Program-made: the position numbers and the translations under genes
Shown here: piece by piece, positions 1 to 11,379 of the stretch
Layout of the letters: every line of letters starts with the position of its first letter
Position numbering within the stretch: the first letter of the stretch is position 1
The notes under the pieces: model-generated
Database searches by the model: none
What the model was told of the DNA's origin: nothing
What the model saw: the letters and a program-made list of their open reading frames with translations, nothing else
Source: Nicotiana tabacum
Lineage: Eukaryota > Streptophyta > Magnoliopsida > Solanales > Solanaceae
DNA length: 64,000 nucleotides
Direction of reading: 5' to 3'
NCBI RefSeq assembly: GCF_000715075.1
Contig: NC_134102.1
Span: 110,248,001 to 110,312,000, forward strand

Positions 1-490
1 CACAAGGACCTCGTCCTTATATAACTTTCACCGTAGTTTGTAGCCTGGTTTAAATATTTCACATCATATAAAAAAGCGAGGATCTCGTTCTCGACTCCGA
101 ATCACAAGTATTTTGTATATTGTGCCAACTGAAATTTTCAATTTTTTTTCTTTCTTCTTTTCAATAAATTTGTAAATAATTTTCACAACACATAATGAAC
201 CCCTCATTCCAATAGCGCATAAAATTCATAAAATTGAAATCAATTATTCTTAAATCATATCAAAACCCATTGTAGTGAGTAATAAAAATTATTTTTGGAC
301 TTATAGCCCTCAATGGTGCCCAAAATAAAATGATAGACACGGGCTAACATCATCAAACCTCCCAACAGGGATAAACATATAAGTGGTTCACAAAATTACG
401 ATGCTCACCCATAAGCAGAGCATAATAGGAGGACTCACCTCAATATTCGGAACCGAATAAAATTAAGGAAAATTATCCTTATATAACAAA
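1..490. other. AT-rich sequence, nothing recognised
   Basis: No coding similarity, terminal repeat or tandem structure could be seen here. The recognisable gag remnant of element A stops near 505, so this stretch lies beyond a break in that element or belongs to an older unrelated insertion. Confidence 0.4.
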
Positions 491-504
491 TCAGGATCAT
501 ACTT

Positions 505-1916
505 GTAACGACACCATCTGGTGTATAGGCCTCAGCCAAATCATAGTGATTATATCAACGGGTCGGGCCTCCACCTCTAGGGCGCCCTCTACCTGCTTGT
601 CCTCCACCTCTAACTGGTTGTGTACATGGGGTAGTAACTGTATTGGGGCCCATAGCCTGAGTGTTCTAATGAAATCCACCTCTCCCAAGTCTGGGACAAT
701 CTCTCATGATTTTCCTAGTATCACCACACTCATAACAACCCCTCTGAGGTCGCGGCTGCTTGTACTGAGTCTGTTCCGGATAACTGGAATAACCACTGTA
801 AGAATTTTGTGTCGGTGCTGCACTATAAGAACTTACTGGAGCACCCCCCGAGTAATCTGATGTGCAGACTGAGCTGGTCGACTGCTCGAGCCTCCTCCTT
901 AATGGGTCATAGCTGAAGAGTAAAATCCACTGAACCCTCCAGAGCTTCGAGACCTTTTGGTCTCCTTAGACTCTCTTTCATCACTTAGAACACCCTCAAT
1001 CCTCCTCGCAATCTCCACTACTTGCTGAAATGGAGTATCAATTTGCAACTCTAGAGCCATGCATATTTTAAGACTATAATCGAGCCTCTCAATGAATCTG
1101 CAGACTCGCGCTCTAACTGTAGGAACCAAGATAGGTGCATGACGGGCTAACTTACTGAACCTGATAGCATATTCTGACACTGTCATAGTGCCCTGATGCA
1201 ACCGTTTAAACTCTGCGCGCCACGCATCTCGGAGAGTCTGGGGAACAAACTCTTTCAAGAACATTTCCGAAAATTGAGCCCAAGTTGGTGGTGTTGCATC
1301 GGCTGGTCTACCTTCTTCATAGATTTTTCACCACCTATGCAATGCGCCTGACAGTTAAAATGTAGTAAAGGCAACTCCGTTCACTTCCACAATACCTATG
1401 GTGCGGAGAATACGGTGATAATTTTTCTAGAACTCCTTGGGCATCCTCTGTAGTTGTGCCACTGAAAATAGGTGGACTATACCTCTTAAACCTTTCAAGC
1501 CTCTTTTGTTCTTCTTCTGATGCCTCTGGCCTGACCTCAGACCAAACCAGAATAACAGATTGTACTAGTACTACACCCAAAACCTGACCAACATAAACCT
1601 GCTGCTCTAGAGTTGTGGTAGGAGTCTGAGCTACTCCCTCAATCTGCGAAATATTTGGTGCAACAGAGATCAATCCCGCCTGAGTTAATGTACCAAACAT
1701 ACTCAGAAACTGTTCTAAGGTCTCCTGAAGTCCGGGGGTAACAACAGGTGTTTCTGGTACCTGTTCCTCAATTGGAGCTATTGGTGGCTCCTCAACTGTT
1801 GTTCTGACAGGTGCTCTAGTCGCAGCACATGCCCTTCCTCGGCCTCTACCTCTTGCGGCCCTAGCAGTATGCGCGGGTGTCTGCTCAGCTGACCCGGTAG
1901 CATGTGTCCTCACCAT
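505..1916 (-). pseudogene. Gypsy (Tekay-like) gag remnant, element A
   Basis: Decayed gag of a minus-strand Ty3/Gypsy element. The start codon at 1916 opens MVRTHATGSAEQ followed by an Arg/Gly-rich stretch, closely matching the gag start of element C at 10093. The body reads through three segments: N-terminus 1916-1430, middle about 1420-1265 in another frame with an in-frame stop after VAFTTF, and capsid-like part 1264-899 (FLKEFVPQTLRDAWRAEF). Around 740-695 a zinc knuckle can be read as CYECGDTRKIMRDC; the CX2CX4HX4C histidine is Lys here, so metal binding is probably lost. A GRGRPRGGG tail follows down to about 505. No protease or RT follows in the window. At least one frameshift and one stop make it non-functional. 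Confidence 0.85.
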
Positions 1917-2101
1917 CAGTAAGAGAATAGAGATACAAAGGCTCAAATTCCAAATTCAACAAATTCCGCACGAGAGGAATGAAAGAAGTGGAAATTTCCT
2001 AACAGTTTTGTAGCCTCTCGAATATAAGTACAGACGTTTCTGTACCGATCCGCAAGACTCTACTAGACTCATTCGTGACTCGTAGAACCTATGAATCTAG
2101 A

Positions 2102-2113
2102 GCTCTGATACCA
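2102..2113 (-). promoter_or_regulatory. Primer binding site of element A (tRNA-iMet type)
   Basis: Read on the minus strand this is TGGTATCAGAGC, the usual plant LTR-retrotransposon primer site complementary to initiator tRNA-Met. It lies three bases after the LTR end (minus strand ...GTGACA, then AGT). The leader from here to the gag start is about 185 bases, the same as in element C. Confidence 0.9.
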
Positions 2114-2496
2114 ACTTGTCACGACCCAAAAATCCCACCTCAGGCGTCGTGATGGCACCTAGTCTCTAAGACTAGGTAAGCCGATTATAATCACATTTCA
2201 AGCCTTTTTTTTAAACCAAAAGCGAAAACAAATATAACAACCTCCCAAGACTGGTAATACTGAGTCACGAACTCTAACTGAATACATGAAATGATCTCAA
2301 AGATCGAATACTCAATACTGTTTGAATAATAATTAACAGTAAAATACAAATAAAAAGACTCCAAGGAACTGCGACGACCAAGCAGCTCTACCTTGAATCC
2401 TTGTGATTCCGCTCTAACTAGTGATATGCACCGCAGGGCAATAAGAACACAATTAATATCGCTCAACAAATAATAAATACAAGTACACCCAATTTA

Positions 2497-2720
2497 ATCA
2501 AGTCCTTCAAATAAATATCTTTCACATATAATTCTTTCAAATAACTCTCTTCCAAATATGATTTCCTCAAATAAATGTCTTTCAAATATAATTCTTTCCA
2601 TAAATATCTTTCCAACATAATTTTCTCAAATAGGTATCTTTCAAATATAATTCTTTCAAAAATAAATTTGAATAAAAGTCCTTCCAAATAAATATTTTGA
2701 ATATAATTCTTTCAATAAAA
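2497..2720. repeat. AT-rich degenerate tandem repeat (TTTCAAATA units) in LTR A
   Basis: Units of the type TTTCAAATA(T/A)AATTC and TTTCAAATAAATATC recur about every 25-35 bases with many substitutions. Spurious reading frames through it give repetitive peptides. Confidence 0.7.
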
Positions 2721-2755
2721 AGTCACCGTGTGACACCCTATTTCAAAATCATACA

Positions 2756-3004
2756 AATACGGGTCTCAGCTCTTTTCATATTTTTCGTAAACACGGGTCT
2801 CATCCCACTTTCATATTTTTACGGCACTTCATGCCCATAATTAGATCATCATATTTCCCCGGCACCTCATGCCCATTTTTTCGTACCACATTTGCACGAA
2901 CAGTTCACGTGCCAATAATAAAACCATCATATTTTCTCCGGCACTTCGTGCCCACGTTTCATATCTCAAATGTACGAACCATTCACGTGCCAATATCATC
3001 ATTA
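2756..3004. repeat. Direct repeat of CGGCAC-TCATGCCCA modules in LTR A
   Basis: The motif CGGCACTTCATGCCCA recurs at about 2823, 2860 and 2939, followed by paired TTCACGTGCC boxes near 2909 and 2982. The series breaks at the Helitron border and continues at 18298. CACGTG is a G-box core, which may matter for LTR transcription; that is inference. Confidence 0.6.
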
Positions 3005-4626
3005 CTAGTTTTTAGAGTACGCGCGTTGCGCGTGTATCTCGTTAAGATGAGTACAATTGTTTTTTAAAAAAAAAAATTTTAAATAGAAGATTATGTTTGA
3101 GTTATTATAAAATAAAGTTAAATAAAAAAGCATAAGTTTTTCATAATAATGATAATTGTATCCTATTTATTTAATTAATCAATAAAAAAAAAAGAACACT
3201 ACCCTATGTATTTTCCTTTAAATATGTGGTATTATGAGTGCGGTTTTACTTTAGGACTCCTATATTACATGTATAAGAATTAAGTGTTATTTAATGATTA
3301 TTTGTCGTTTCAATATTATGTGTTTATTCCAATTGAAGTATTTACATTAATGTTTAATTTTATATGTTTATTGCAATGAAGTGGTAGAATCTAAATGGAA
3401 TTTAAAGTTTTAAATAATAGGACTTCCTATCTAATTCAAATAAGAAAGGGTCCATAAATAAAATTTAGTTGATTTTTAAGTCCTAAGAATTAGGGAATCA
3501 TTAAATGACTATTTTATCTAGTGTAGAATAAGATATTGAGTTAGTGGATATGGTAATTGTTAAGAGTTAATAGTGTTAATAGGTCAATATTTTACCATTA
3601 TGAAAAAATATATTTGACTAACTGCTACACAACAGAATGTCTAACCAAAACACCAATGTTGATTTTCCAGCACCCTTTAAACCCCCCTCTTTAGAATATC
3701 CACCAACGTCCTCATCCCTCATCTTTTGTTCAATCTGCTAAGAAATAAAATTACTTCGATAAAGTCATTGAAAGTAATAAACAAAATCAAGAGTTTATAG
3801 TTGACTTATTGGATTCTATCACATGCAATTATTTTCAGCTTGTGGCCGTGAATCGCACGTGACACCCCAGAAATAAGAGCTTGAAGAAATACACGATGCT
3901 CACAATATCCTTTTAAGTTGAAGTCAATACATTTAATATTGCATAATAAAAATTGCCAAATTTATTAGCTAAACTTAAGTCAAAGCATCAGAGTGAAAAC
4001 TCATCCTACACAATCCGCTAATCTACACAAATACAAGTATATACTTAGAGAAATACATTCAAGCAATCCAATACTTCAAAGTAAATAAGTAACCAAACTA
4101 CCAATATATCTATTTACACCCCGTGAAGAATAAGTTAAGGTTAAAAAGATCAGAGAAGAAAAAAAAAAGCTCAAACCTTATCCTAAATAATGCCAATAGT
4201 CAAAGCTTTATTATACGTTTACACAAAATAGCCGTGAAGTTCTTTTATAGATGAGCAAAGAGGTTTTGAAAATTTCATTAAAACTGGAACCTATTTTGCT
4301 TCATAATGCTTAATGAGCAGGAATGAGTCCATGACTTACTCGAATTTTAAATATTAAGGCTAGTGTTTATTTTTAAGATTCGTTCACAATTGTAGTCACT
4401 ACAGTAATACAATCTTAGAAGTAGTATTATGAAATTATATTAAAAAATAATTTTAAAAATGATCTTTTAGTTAATTCTATCGATGTAAGTGTTTTAGTTT
4501 ATATGTGTGTATACGGTCTTGGTATCCTATTTAAATTAGGATACCGTGGGAAGTTAATTTAGGTGAGGTTTTTTTATATAAATAAAGTTTTACTCGATTT
4601 AAATTCGTAAATATTAGGAATTCTTA

Positions 4627-4631
4627 CCTAA
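4627..4631. repeat. Target site duplication of solo LTR B (left copy)
   Basis: CCTAA, repeated exactly at 18124-18128 on the other side of the LTR. Confidence 0.9.
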
Positions 4632-5266
4632 TGTCACGACCCGAAATTCCCATATTCGGACCGTGATGGCGCCTAATATTTTATTTGCTAGGCAAGCCAA
4701 CGTTAGAATAATATTAACCAATTTTTAAATAATTTTTAGATTTATTAATGACAAATAACGATTGCGGAAGTAAAATCTGAAATATAGTGATTAATCCATA
4801 AAAATAACGGTGTCTAAATACCATCCCAGAATTTGGTGTCACAAGTGCACGAGCTTTTAGAATAATACAAATAAGGGCTTGAATAAAATAAAACTGTCTG
4901 AAAATAAACACACAGCTAAAGTAAAGTAGACGGGGACTTCAGAACTGCGGACGTCATGCAGTTATACCTTAAGTCTCCTCTGAGTAGCTGAAATCCGAGC
5001 AAGTCTATGGTACGCCGCTGGGACCAACTCTGAAATCTGCACAAGCAGTGCAGAGTGTAGTATCAGTACAACCGATCCCATGTACTGGTAAGTGTTGAGC
5101 CTAACCTCGACGAAGTAGTGACGAGGCTAAGGCGGGTCACTTACATTAACCTGTACGCAATATTAGTAACAACAACAAATAATAGAAATAAATCGGGTAA
5201 CTCATTTATAATAATTGAAGCCAACCCAGCAGTCATAACCAATTATCATTTCCATCAATTTTTCGT

Positions 5267-5612
5267 TGTAACGTGCAACCCGCTCTCACAATATATTCAT
5301 ATTCCATTCTGTTGCAGCGTGCAACCCACTCCTCCAATATATATTTTTTAATTAAGTTTGTTGCGGCGTGCAATCCGATCCCCCAATATATATATGTATA
5401 TCGACTTTTAAATAAGTCTGTTGCGGCATACAACTCGATCCTCCAATACGGACTTTTAATAAGTCTGTTGCGGCGTGCAACCCGATCCTCCAATATGAAC
5501 TTTTAATAAGTCTGTTGCGGCATGCAACCCGATCCTCCAATATATCCATTTCAATAAATTCTGTTGCGGCGTGCAACCCGCTCCTCCAATATATTCATAT
5601 ACCAATTCTTGT
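5267..5612. repeat. Tandem array, seven ~47-bp units with a hairpin core, in LTR B
   Basis: Seven units begin GTTGCGGCGTGCAACCCG or a close variant at about 5268, 5314, 5360, 5420, 5467, 5514 and 5563. The unit core GTTGC-GGCGT-GCAAC is an inverted repeat with a five-base loop; the AT-rich spacer (CCTCCAATAT...) varies more. Two related single units appear on the other strand in LTR D at about 58398 and 58449. Confidence 0.85.
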
Positions 5613-6574
5613 AGAAGAAATTTTCCCAATAAAATCAACAATTAATATAAAATTATAAGACAACAAGCATACAATAATTACGATATGAAACAAACAATGA
5701 CAAATAGCAAATTATTATGAAAGTCAGGGAGAAAATAGGCAGTTTAATATTTAATATGCTAAATGTCAAATAACAATTAAGACACATAATTCAAATAGCA
5801 TGTAATAATTAATGTAGGAATTCAAAAATTAATATTTGACAAAGAATAGGAGAGAAATAATTATTATAATAATTGATTCATGATTTAAAACGATTTATGG
5901 TTTTTCAAGTAATTATGCACACAATTAATTTGACGACGTATAGATACTCGTCACCTCGCCTATACGTCGTTCACATGCATTTCACATAACAAATAGTTTA
6001 AGGGTTCTATTCTCTCCAGTCAAGGTTAACCATTACACTTACCTCGCTTTGCAAATTCCAATCAATTACTCGACCACAACTTTTTCTTTTAAATTTGTCT
6101 CCAAAAGTTTTAAATCTATTCACAAACAATTCGATATACTCAATACGAATCATAGGAATTAATTCCATATGAATTTACTAGTTTCTGGATAAAAATCTGA
6201 AATTTATTTAAATATTTGACAGTGGGACCTACGTCTCAAATCCCGGAAAAACTCATAAAATCCGAACACCCATTCCGCTACGAGTTCAACCATACAAAAA
6301 TTATCTAATTCTGATGTCAAATGGACCATCAAATCTTAAATTTTCGTTTTTGGAAGATTTTAAAAAAATCTGATTTTTCTCCCAATATTTCACGGATTAA
6401 TGATATAAACGAGCATGAAATCATGAAATATAATCAATATAGGAAAAGGAACACTTACCCCAATTCTTTCCCGTGAATATCGCCCAAATATCGCCATACC
6501 CGAGCTCAAAAATGGAAAAGGGTTGAAAATGGGATTCGTCCCATTTTTCAGAACTTAAGTTCTGTTTCTTGGAT

Positions 6575-6789
6575 TTTTACCCTTCGCGAAGGCGGTCAGT
6601 GCCTCGCGTTCGCGAAGCACATTTTTGTGCTGCCAAAATATTGCTCTTCGCCAACGCGAAGGCAATGTCGCGAACGTGAAGCCTTGCCAAATTTGACCAT
6701 CGCGAACGCGATACACCCTACGCGAACGCGAAGCTTTATCGCTTGGTGCCCGGCCAGGCCTCGCCTTCTACGGGAACGCGAACGCTTCT
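6575..6789. repeat. GC-rich CGCGAA-word cassette of LTR B, left part
   Basis: Dense copies of TTCGCGAA / CGCGAACGCGAA. The cassette is interrupted by element C at 6790 and resumes at 17267-17405. GC and CpG content is far above the AT-rich surroundings. Confidence 0.8.
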
Positions 6790-9700
6790 TGTAATGACCC
6801 AACCGGTCATTTTTACTTTTAGAATCCCGTTCCCCTAAATAAAACTCTCTGTATGCTCTTTTATAAATTTATGACTTGCGCGGATGCTTGGTTCGGGATT
6901 TGGAAGTGTTCAGGTTGAAATCGGAACACTTGGTTCCTTAAGTTGGCCTTAAAATGCTAAGTTTGACTTCGGTCAATATTTTGAGAAAACGACCTCGGAA
7001 TAGAATTTTGATGATTCCAACAGCTCTGTATGGTGATTTTGGACTTAGGAGCGTGTTCAAAATTTTATTTGGAAGTCCGTAGTTAAATTAGGCTTGAAAT
7101 GGCTAAAATAAAAATTTAAGTTTGGAAGTTTGACCGGGGAGTTGACTTTTTGATATCGGGGTCGGAATCCAGTTTCTAAAATTTTCATAGCTCTGTTATA
7201 TCATTTATGACTTGCATGCAAAATTTGAGGTCAATCGGACTTGATTTGATATGTTCCGGCGTCGTTTGTAGAAATTGAAAGTTTCAAAATTTATTAGGCT
7301 TGAATCTATGTGTGATTCATATTTTTAGTGTTGTTGGTTGTGTTTGAAGACTCGACTAAGTTCATATGACGTATTAGGACTTGTTGGTATATTTGGTTGA
7401 GGTCCCGAGGGACTCGGGCGTGTTCAGGATGGTTAATAGATCATCTTTGGCCTTGGTGAGATAGCTGATATATGCTGCTGCAATCTTTCTAGAATCCTCT
7501 TTTGCGTTCGCGAGAGGAGCCTCGCGTTCACGAAGAGTGTTCTGAGCTGGTGAGATTTTTGTTCTAGGCGTTCGCGGAGGAGAGGACGGGAATGCGAAGG
7601 GTAGGGCAGTGTGTGCATCGCGAACGCGTGAGTGGCGTTGCATTTGCGAAGGAGAGTGAGGCAGCTAGGAACCCCAGTCTTTTGTTCTACGCGTTCGCGA
7701 GGTAAGGGACGCGTTCGCGAGGTAAGGGACGCGTTCGCGAGGTAAGGGACGCGTTCCCGAAGGTCTGAGTTTTCAAAGCTTCGTGTTCGTGAAGCGTAGG
7801 TCGTGTTCGCGAAGAAGAAAGTTGGATAGCACATTTTTGTGCTTCGCGAACGCGAGGCCAGGGTCGCGTTCGCGAAGAAGAAACCACTGGACAAAATGTT
7901 TAAGTTCAGAAAATGGGAATTTTTAACGATTTGGAGCTCGGATTGAGACGATTTTTGGGAGATTTTCAGAAAAAATATCGGGGTAAGTGTTCTTAACTCA
8001 ATCTTGGTTAGATTACCCGAATCCATTACTGTTTTTAACATTTAATTGGTGATTTAAGTTGGAAACAATTAAAACTCCTCTTGGATAGATTTGAGGATTT
8101 GAGGGTCGAATTGTTATTGGAATTTAGTCATTTTGGTATGGTTAGACTCGTGGTTGATTGGCGTTCATATTTCGTATCTTTCGCCGGATTCCGAGACGTA
8201 GGCCCCACGGGCCATTTTTGAGTTAATTTCGGATTTTTATTCAAAAATATAGTATTTTCTTATTGAATTAATTCTATAATTTTTGTTGACTGTATCGAAT
8301 TAATTATGACTAGATATGAGTCGACCGAAATCGAAAAATCGAGGAAAAAGCATACTACTTGGTTAAAATGGAGCAAGTCGAGGTAAGTGACTTGTCTAAC
8401 CTTGTGTGGGAGAAATTTTCCCTAGGATTGGTATTAATTGTAATGTGATAAAAGTCGTGTACACGAGGTGACGAGTATGTACACGGACTAAATGTGAAGG
8501 ATTATATTTTTAAATTGTGAAGATCACTATTGCATATTAATTAAATTATTAAATCTTGTTAAATTCTCTATCATTGATTTGATTTGTATACTTTAAATTT
8601 GCTTAACCTTTTCCTGCTAACTATTTTACCTGTTTAGTTGAAACTTGGTTTCTTTTATTCTGCGTATTATTTGAAATTGATTTTCTTTAAATTAAATTTT
8701 ATTAATATGAAGTATTTGACATTTTTAAATTTGGTATTGAAGCAACGTATTAAAGATTTTGAAATATTATTTTGCTAAATTATTCATTCCTGAATATTTT
8801 TGTAAGAGTTTTATACTCATTGTGATGGAGCCGTGAGCTCTTTATTATGAAAAAATATTATTAATGATTTATGTTGGCATGAGCCGTGGGCTCTTTATTG
8901 TGGAAAAATATCGTTGTTGATTTACTTTGGCAAATTGAAATATTTGGGCACTTGAGGTGTAAATTGTGATATATTGTGATATTGATACGCATGCGGTGGT
9001 ATAAGGTTTGGGTATTGAAACGCATGTTGTGAGATAAGGGTGGCTTGATACGCATGGCTGGTAGGGGGAACTACTAGAAGTCATGCGGTGTGATAAGGAT
9101 GGCTAAAACGCGGGATGCTATTTCGGGAAAAAAATATTTTCTTTAAAATATATTGTGAAGGATCCCGCTGTGAGATAAGGAAATGAAATATTGTGAATTT
9201 ATTTATGATTTGGAACTACGAGGCGGTACCACGGTAGTGCCCTTGTTGATATTGATATATGGCCGTAGTTGCCTTTGATTTTTGTTGTGATTTTCCTTAA
9301 AATTGAAAAGAAATTTTGTTTTGTTTCCACGAGGTATTTATTTGCTATTATTTGGTATAATTAAATGTGACATACTACTTGATTCATTTCCATTATCATT
9401 TTATCTTATTATATTGTTTAAATATTTTTTTTCCATGTCATTATTTATTCTCCAGTAGGGCCTGACCTGACCTCATCACTACTCTACCGATGTTAGGCTT
9501 GGCACTTACTGGGTACCGCTGTGGTGTACTCATACTACGCTTCTGCACATCTTTTTATGCAGATCCAGGTACATCTTACCAGCCTAGACGTCAGTGAGTT
9601 ACCTGTGCACGGAGATTTCGAGGTATATCTGCCAGCGTCCGTAGACTCCAGAGTCCCCTTTTATCATTTTTATGTTGCTTCCTTATTTTTATTTAGACCT

Positions 9701-9895
9701 TGATATATAGAGACATTGAGAATAAATTTTTAGAAGCTTGTGACTTATTTCTTCCGGGTTTTGGGATTTGTAATTATTTGAATTGTAGTTTATATATTTC
9801 ATATATTTATTATTATTCTGCATTGATAGGCTTACCTAGTCTTAGAAACTAGGTGTCATCACGATCTCCTATGGAGAGAATTTGGGGTCGTGACA
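6790..9895 (+). repeat. 5' LTR of element C
   Basis: 3106 bases, TG...CA ends. By eye about 15 mismatches to the 3' LTR in the first 135 bases, so the insertion is not recent. Compared with the 3' LTR it has three copies rather than one of a 20-base unit (7691-7750), two rather than three copies of the GAGCCGTGAGCTC unit (8828, 8880), and an extra block near 9030-9100. Confidence 0.92.
7500..7880. repeat. GC-rich CGCGTTCGCGAA-word cassette, 5' LTR of C
   Basis: More than ten copies of GCGTTCGCGA or its complement. Includes an exact triple 20-base tandem at 7691-7750. The same cassette in the 3' LTR spans 14910-15255. Confidence 0.85.
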
Positions 9896-9898
9896 AGT

Positions 9899-9910
9899 TA
9901 GTATTAGAGC
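9899..9910 (+). promoter_or_regulatory. Mutated primer binding site of element C
   Basis: TAGTATTAGAGC in place of TGGTATCAGAGC, three bases after the LTR end. Both changes are transitions (G to A, C to T). Confidence 0.85.
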
Positions 9911-10092
9911 ACTAGGTTCATAGGTGTTATGAGACACAAGCAGATTTATTAGAGTCTTGTGGATCGGTACGGAGACGTCTATACTTATCTTCGAGAGGTT
10001 ATGGAACTGTTAGGAAATATTCCTTTGATTCCTTATCGTGTATATTTGTTGACTTCAAAACTTTAAACCATTGTCTTTCTATTCTCTCATAG

Positions 10093-10581
10093 ATGGTGAG
10101 GACACGCACAACTGGATCTGATGATCAGACACTCGTGCCCCCTGTTGGAGCCGTAAGAGGCCGGGGTCGGGGCAGAGGCCGAGCCAGAGGCCGAGGAAGA
10201 CCACGTTGTGCAACCAGAGCACCTGCACGAGCCGCCACACCAGAGCCACTAGTAGCTCCAGTTGGAGAGCAGGAACCCAGGACACCTGTTACTACTCCTG
10301 CACTTCAGGAGACTCTTGCCCTATTTTTGAGCATGTTTGGCACTCTAGCTCAGGCAGGGTTAATTCCACTTGCTCCTGCCACATCTCAGGCCGGGGGAGG
10401 AGCACAGACTCCCGCCTCCCGTACTCCAGAGCCACGGGCCCAAGTTGACCATGGCCCAGAGGTTATACCAGTGCAGCCAGTTGTCCCAGTTCGACCTGAG
10501 ATTAGGACAATAGTTTCAGAGGGGGGTAGCTCAGGCTCGAGAGGTATAAGAAGTACCACCCTCCCACTTTCAGCGGTTTAG
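10093..10581 (+). pseudogene. Gag N-terminal region, element C
   Basis: Opens MVRTRTTGSDDQTLVPP with a long Arg/Gly run (GRGRGRGRARGRGRPR), the start typical of this Solanaceae Gypsy family and matching element A's gag. It ends at a stop near 10579. The sequence after it continues gag in another frame from about 10635, so a frameshift lies between. The basic stretch would bind nucleic acid in an intact Gag. Confidence 0.85.
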
Positions 10582-10634
10582 CTTTAGAGGATGCTCAAGG
10601 TTTTCTAGAGGAATGACACTGTATCCTTCATAAT

Positions 10635-11378
10635 ATGGGTATTGTTGATTCCAGTGGGGTTTCTTTCATGGCATTCCAGTTTAGAGAAGTAGCCTACCAG
10701 TGGTGGCGGGCATATGAGTTGGATAGTCCGGTTGAGGCAGCTTCACTTACTTGGACTCAATTTTCAGATATGTTCTTAAGGGAGTATGTTCCTCAGAGTC
10801 ATAGAGATGCATCAGTCTTATTTGATCCAGGCTCCACTTATTCTTATGTGTCATCTTATTTTGCCCCGTATTTGGGCGCATCACATGATTCCTTGAGTTC
10901 TTCTGTTTATGTATCTACACCCGTAGGTGAATCTATTATTGTGCACCGTGTGTATCGGTCGTCTTTAATTGTTATCAGCGGTTTTGAGACCAAAGCTGAT
11001 TTATTATTGCTCAGTATGATGGATTTTGATATTATTTTGGGCATGGACTGGTTGTCGCCCTATCACGCTATTCTTGATTGTTACGCCAAGACGGTGGCGT
11101 TGGCTATGCCAGGTCTACCGCGGCTAGAATGGAGAGGTACCTCGAATCATATTCCTAGCAGGGTTGTTTCATTTCTTAAAGCTCAACGAATGGTTGAGAA
11201 GGGGTGTGATGTGTATCTGGCCTATGTGAGAGATGTTAGTATTGATACTCTTATTGTGGAGTCAGTTCCTATAGTAAGGGATTTTCCTGATGTATTTCTA
11301 GCGGATCTTTCGGGTATGCCACCCAGGGCACTCAGCCCATTTCTATTCCACCATATTATATGGCCCCAGCAGAGTTGA
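10635..11378 (+). pseudogene. Fused gag-protease remnant, element C
   Basis: The first part is gag (YQWWRAYELDSP...FLREYVPQSHRDA). It then runs in frame straight into aspartic protease sequence (SVLFDPGSTYSYVSS) near residue 59. Element A shows what should follow RDA: WRAEFKRLHQG and then about 200 more residues including the zinc knuckle. Hence roughly 1 kb is deleted in C. The protease keeps the DPGS active-site region and the ILGMDWL motif. Near 11325 a second, smaller deletion removes the short Asp-rich segment before QPISIPPY and shifts the frame into the RT. Confidence 0.85.
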
Positions 11379-11379
11379 A

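Noticed and set aside
5267..5612. Regular ~47-base repeats with palindromic core, CRISPR-like at first glance
   Set aside because: Plant LTR context, degenerate units, spacers that are themselves related; an ordinary LTR minisatellite.
6596..8041. Several Arg/Ala-rich open frames across the CGCGAA cassettes
   Set aside because: They arise on both strands and in several frames from the repeated words and lie inside LTRs.
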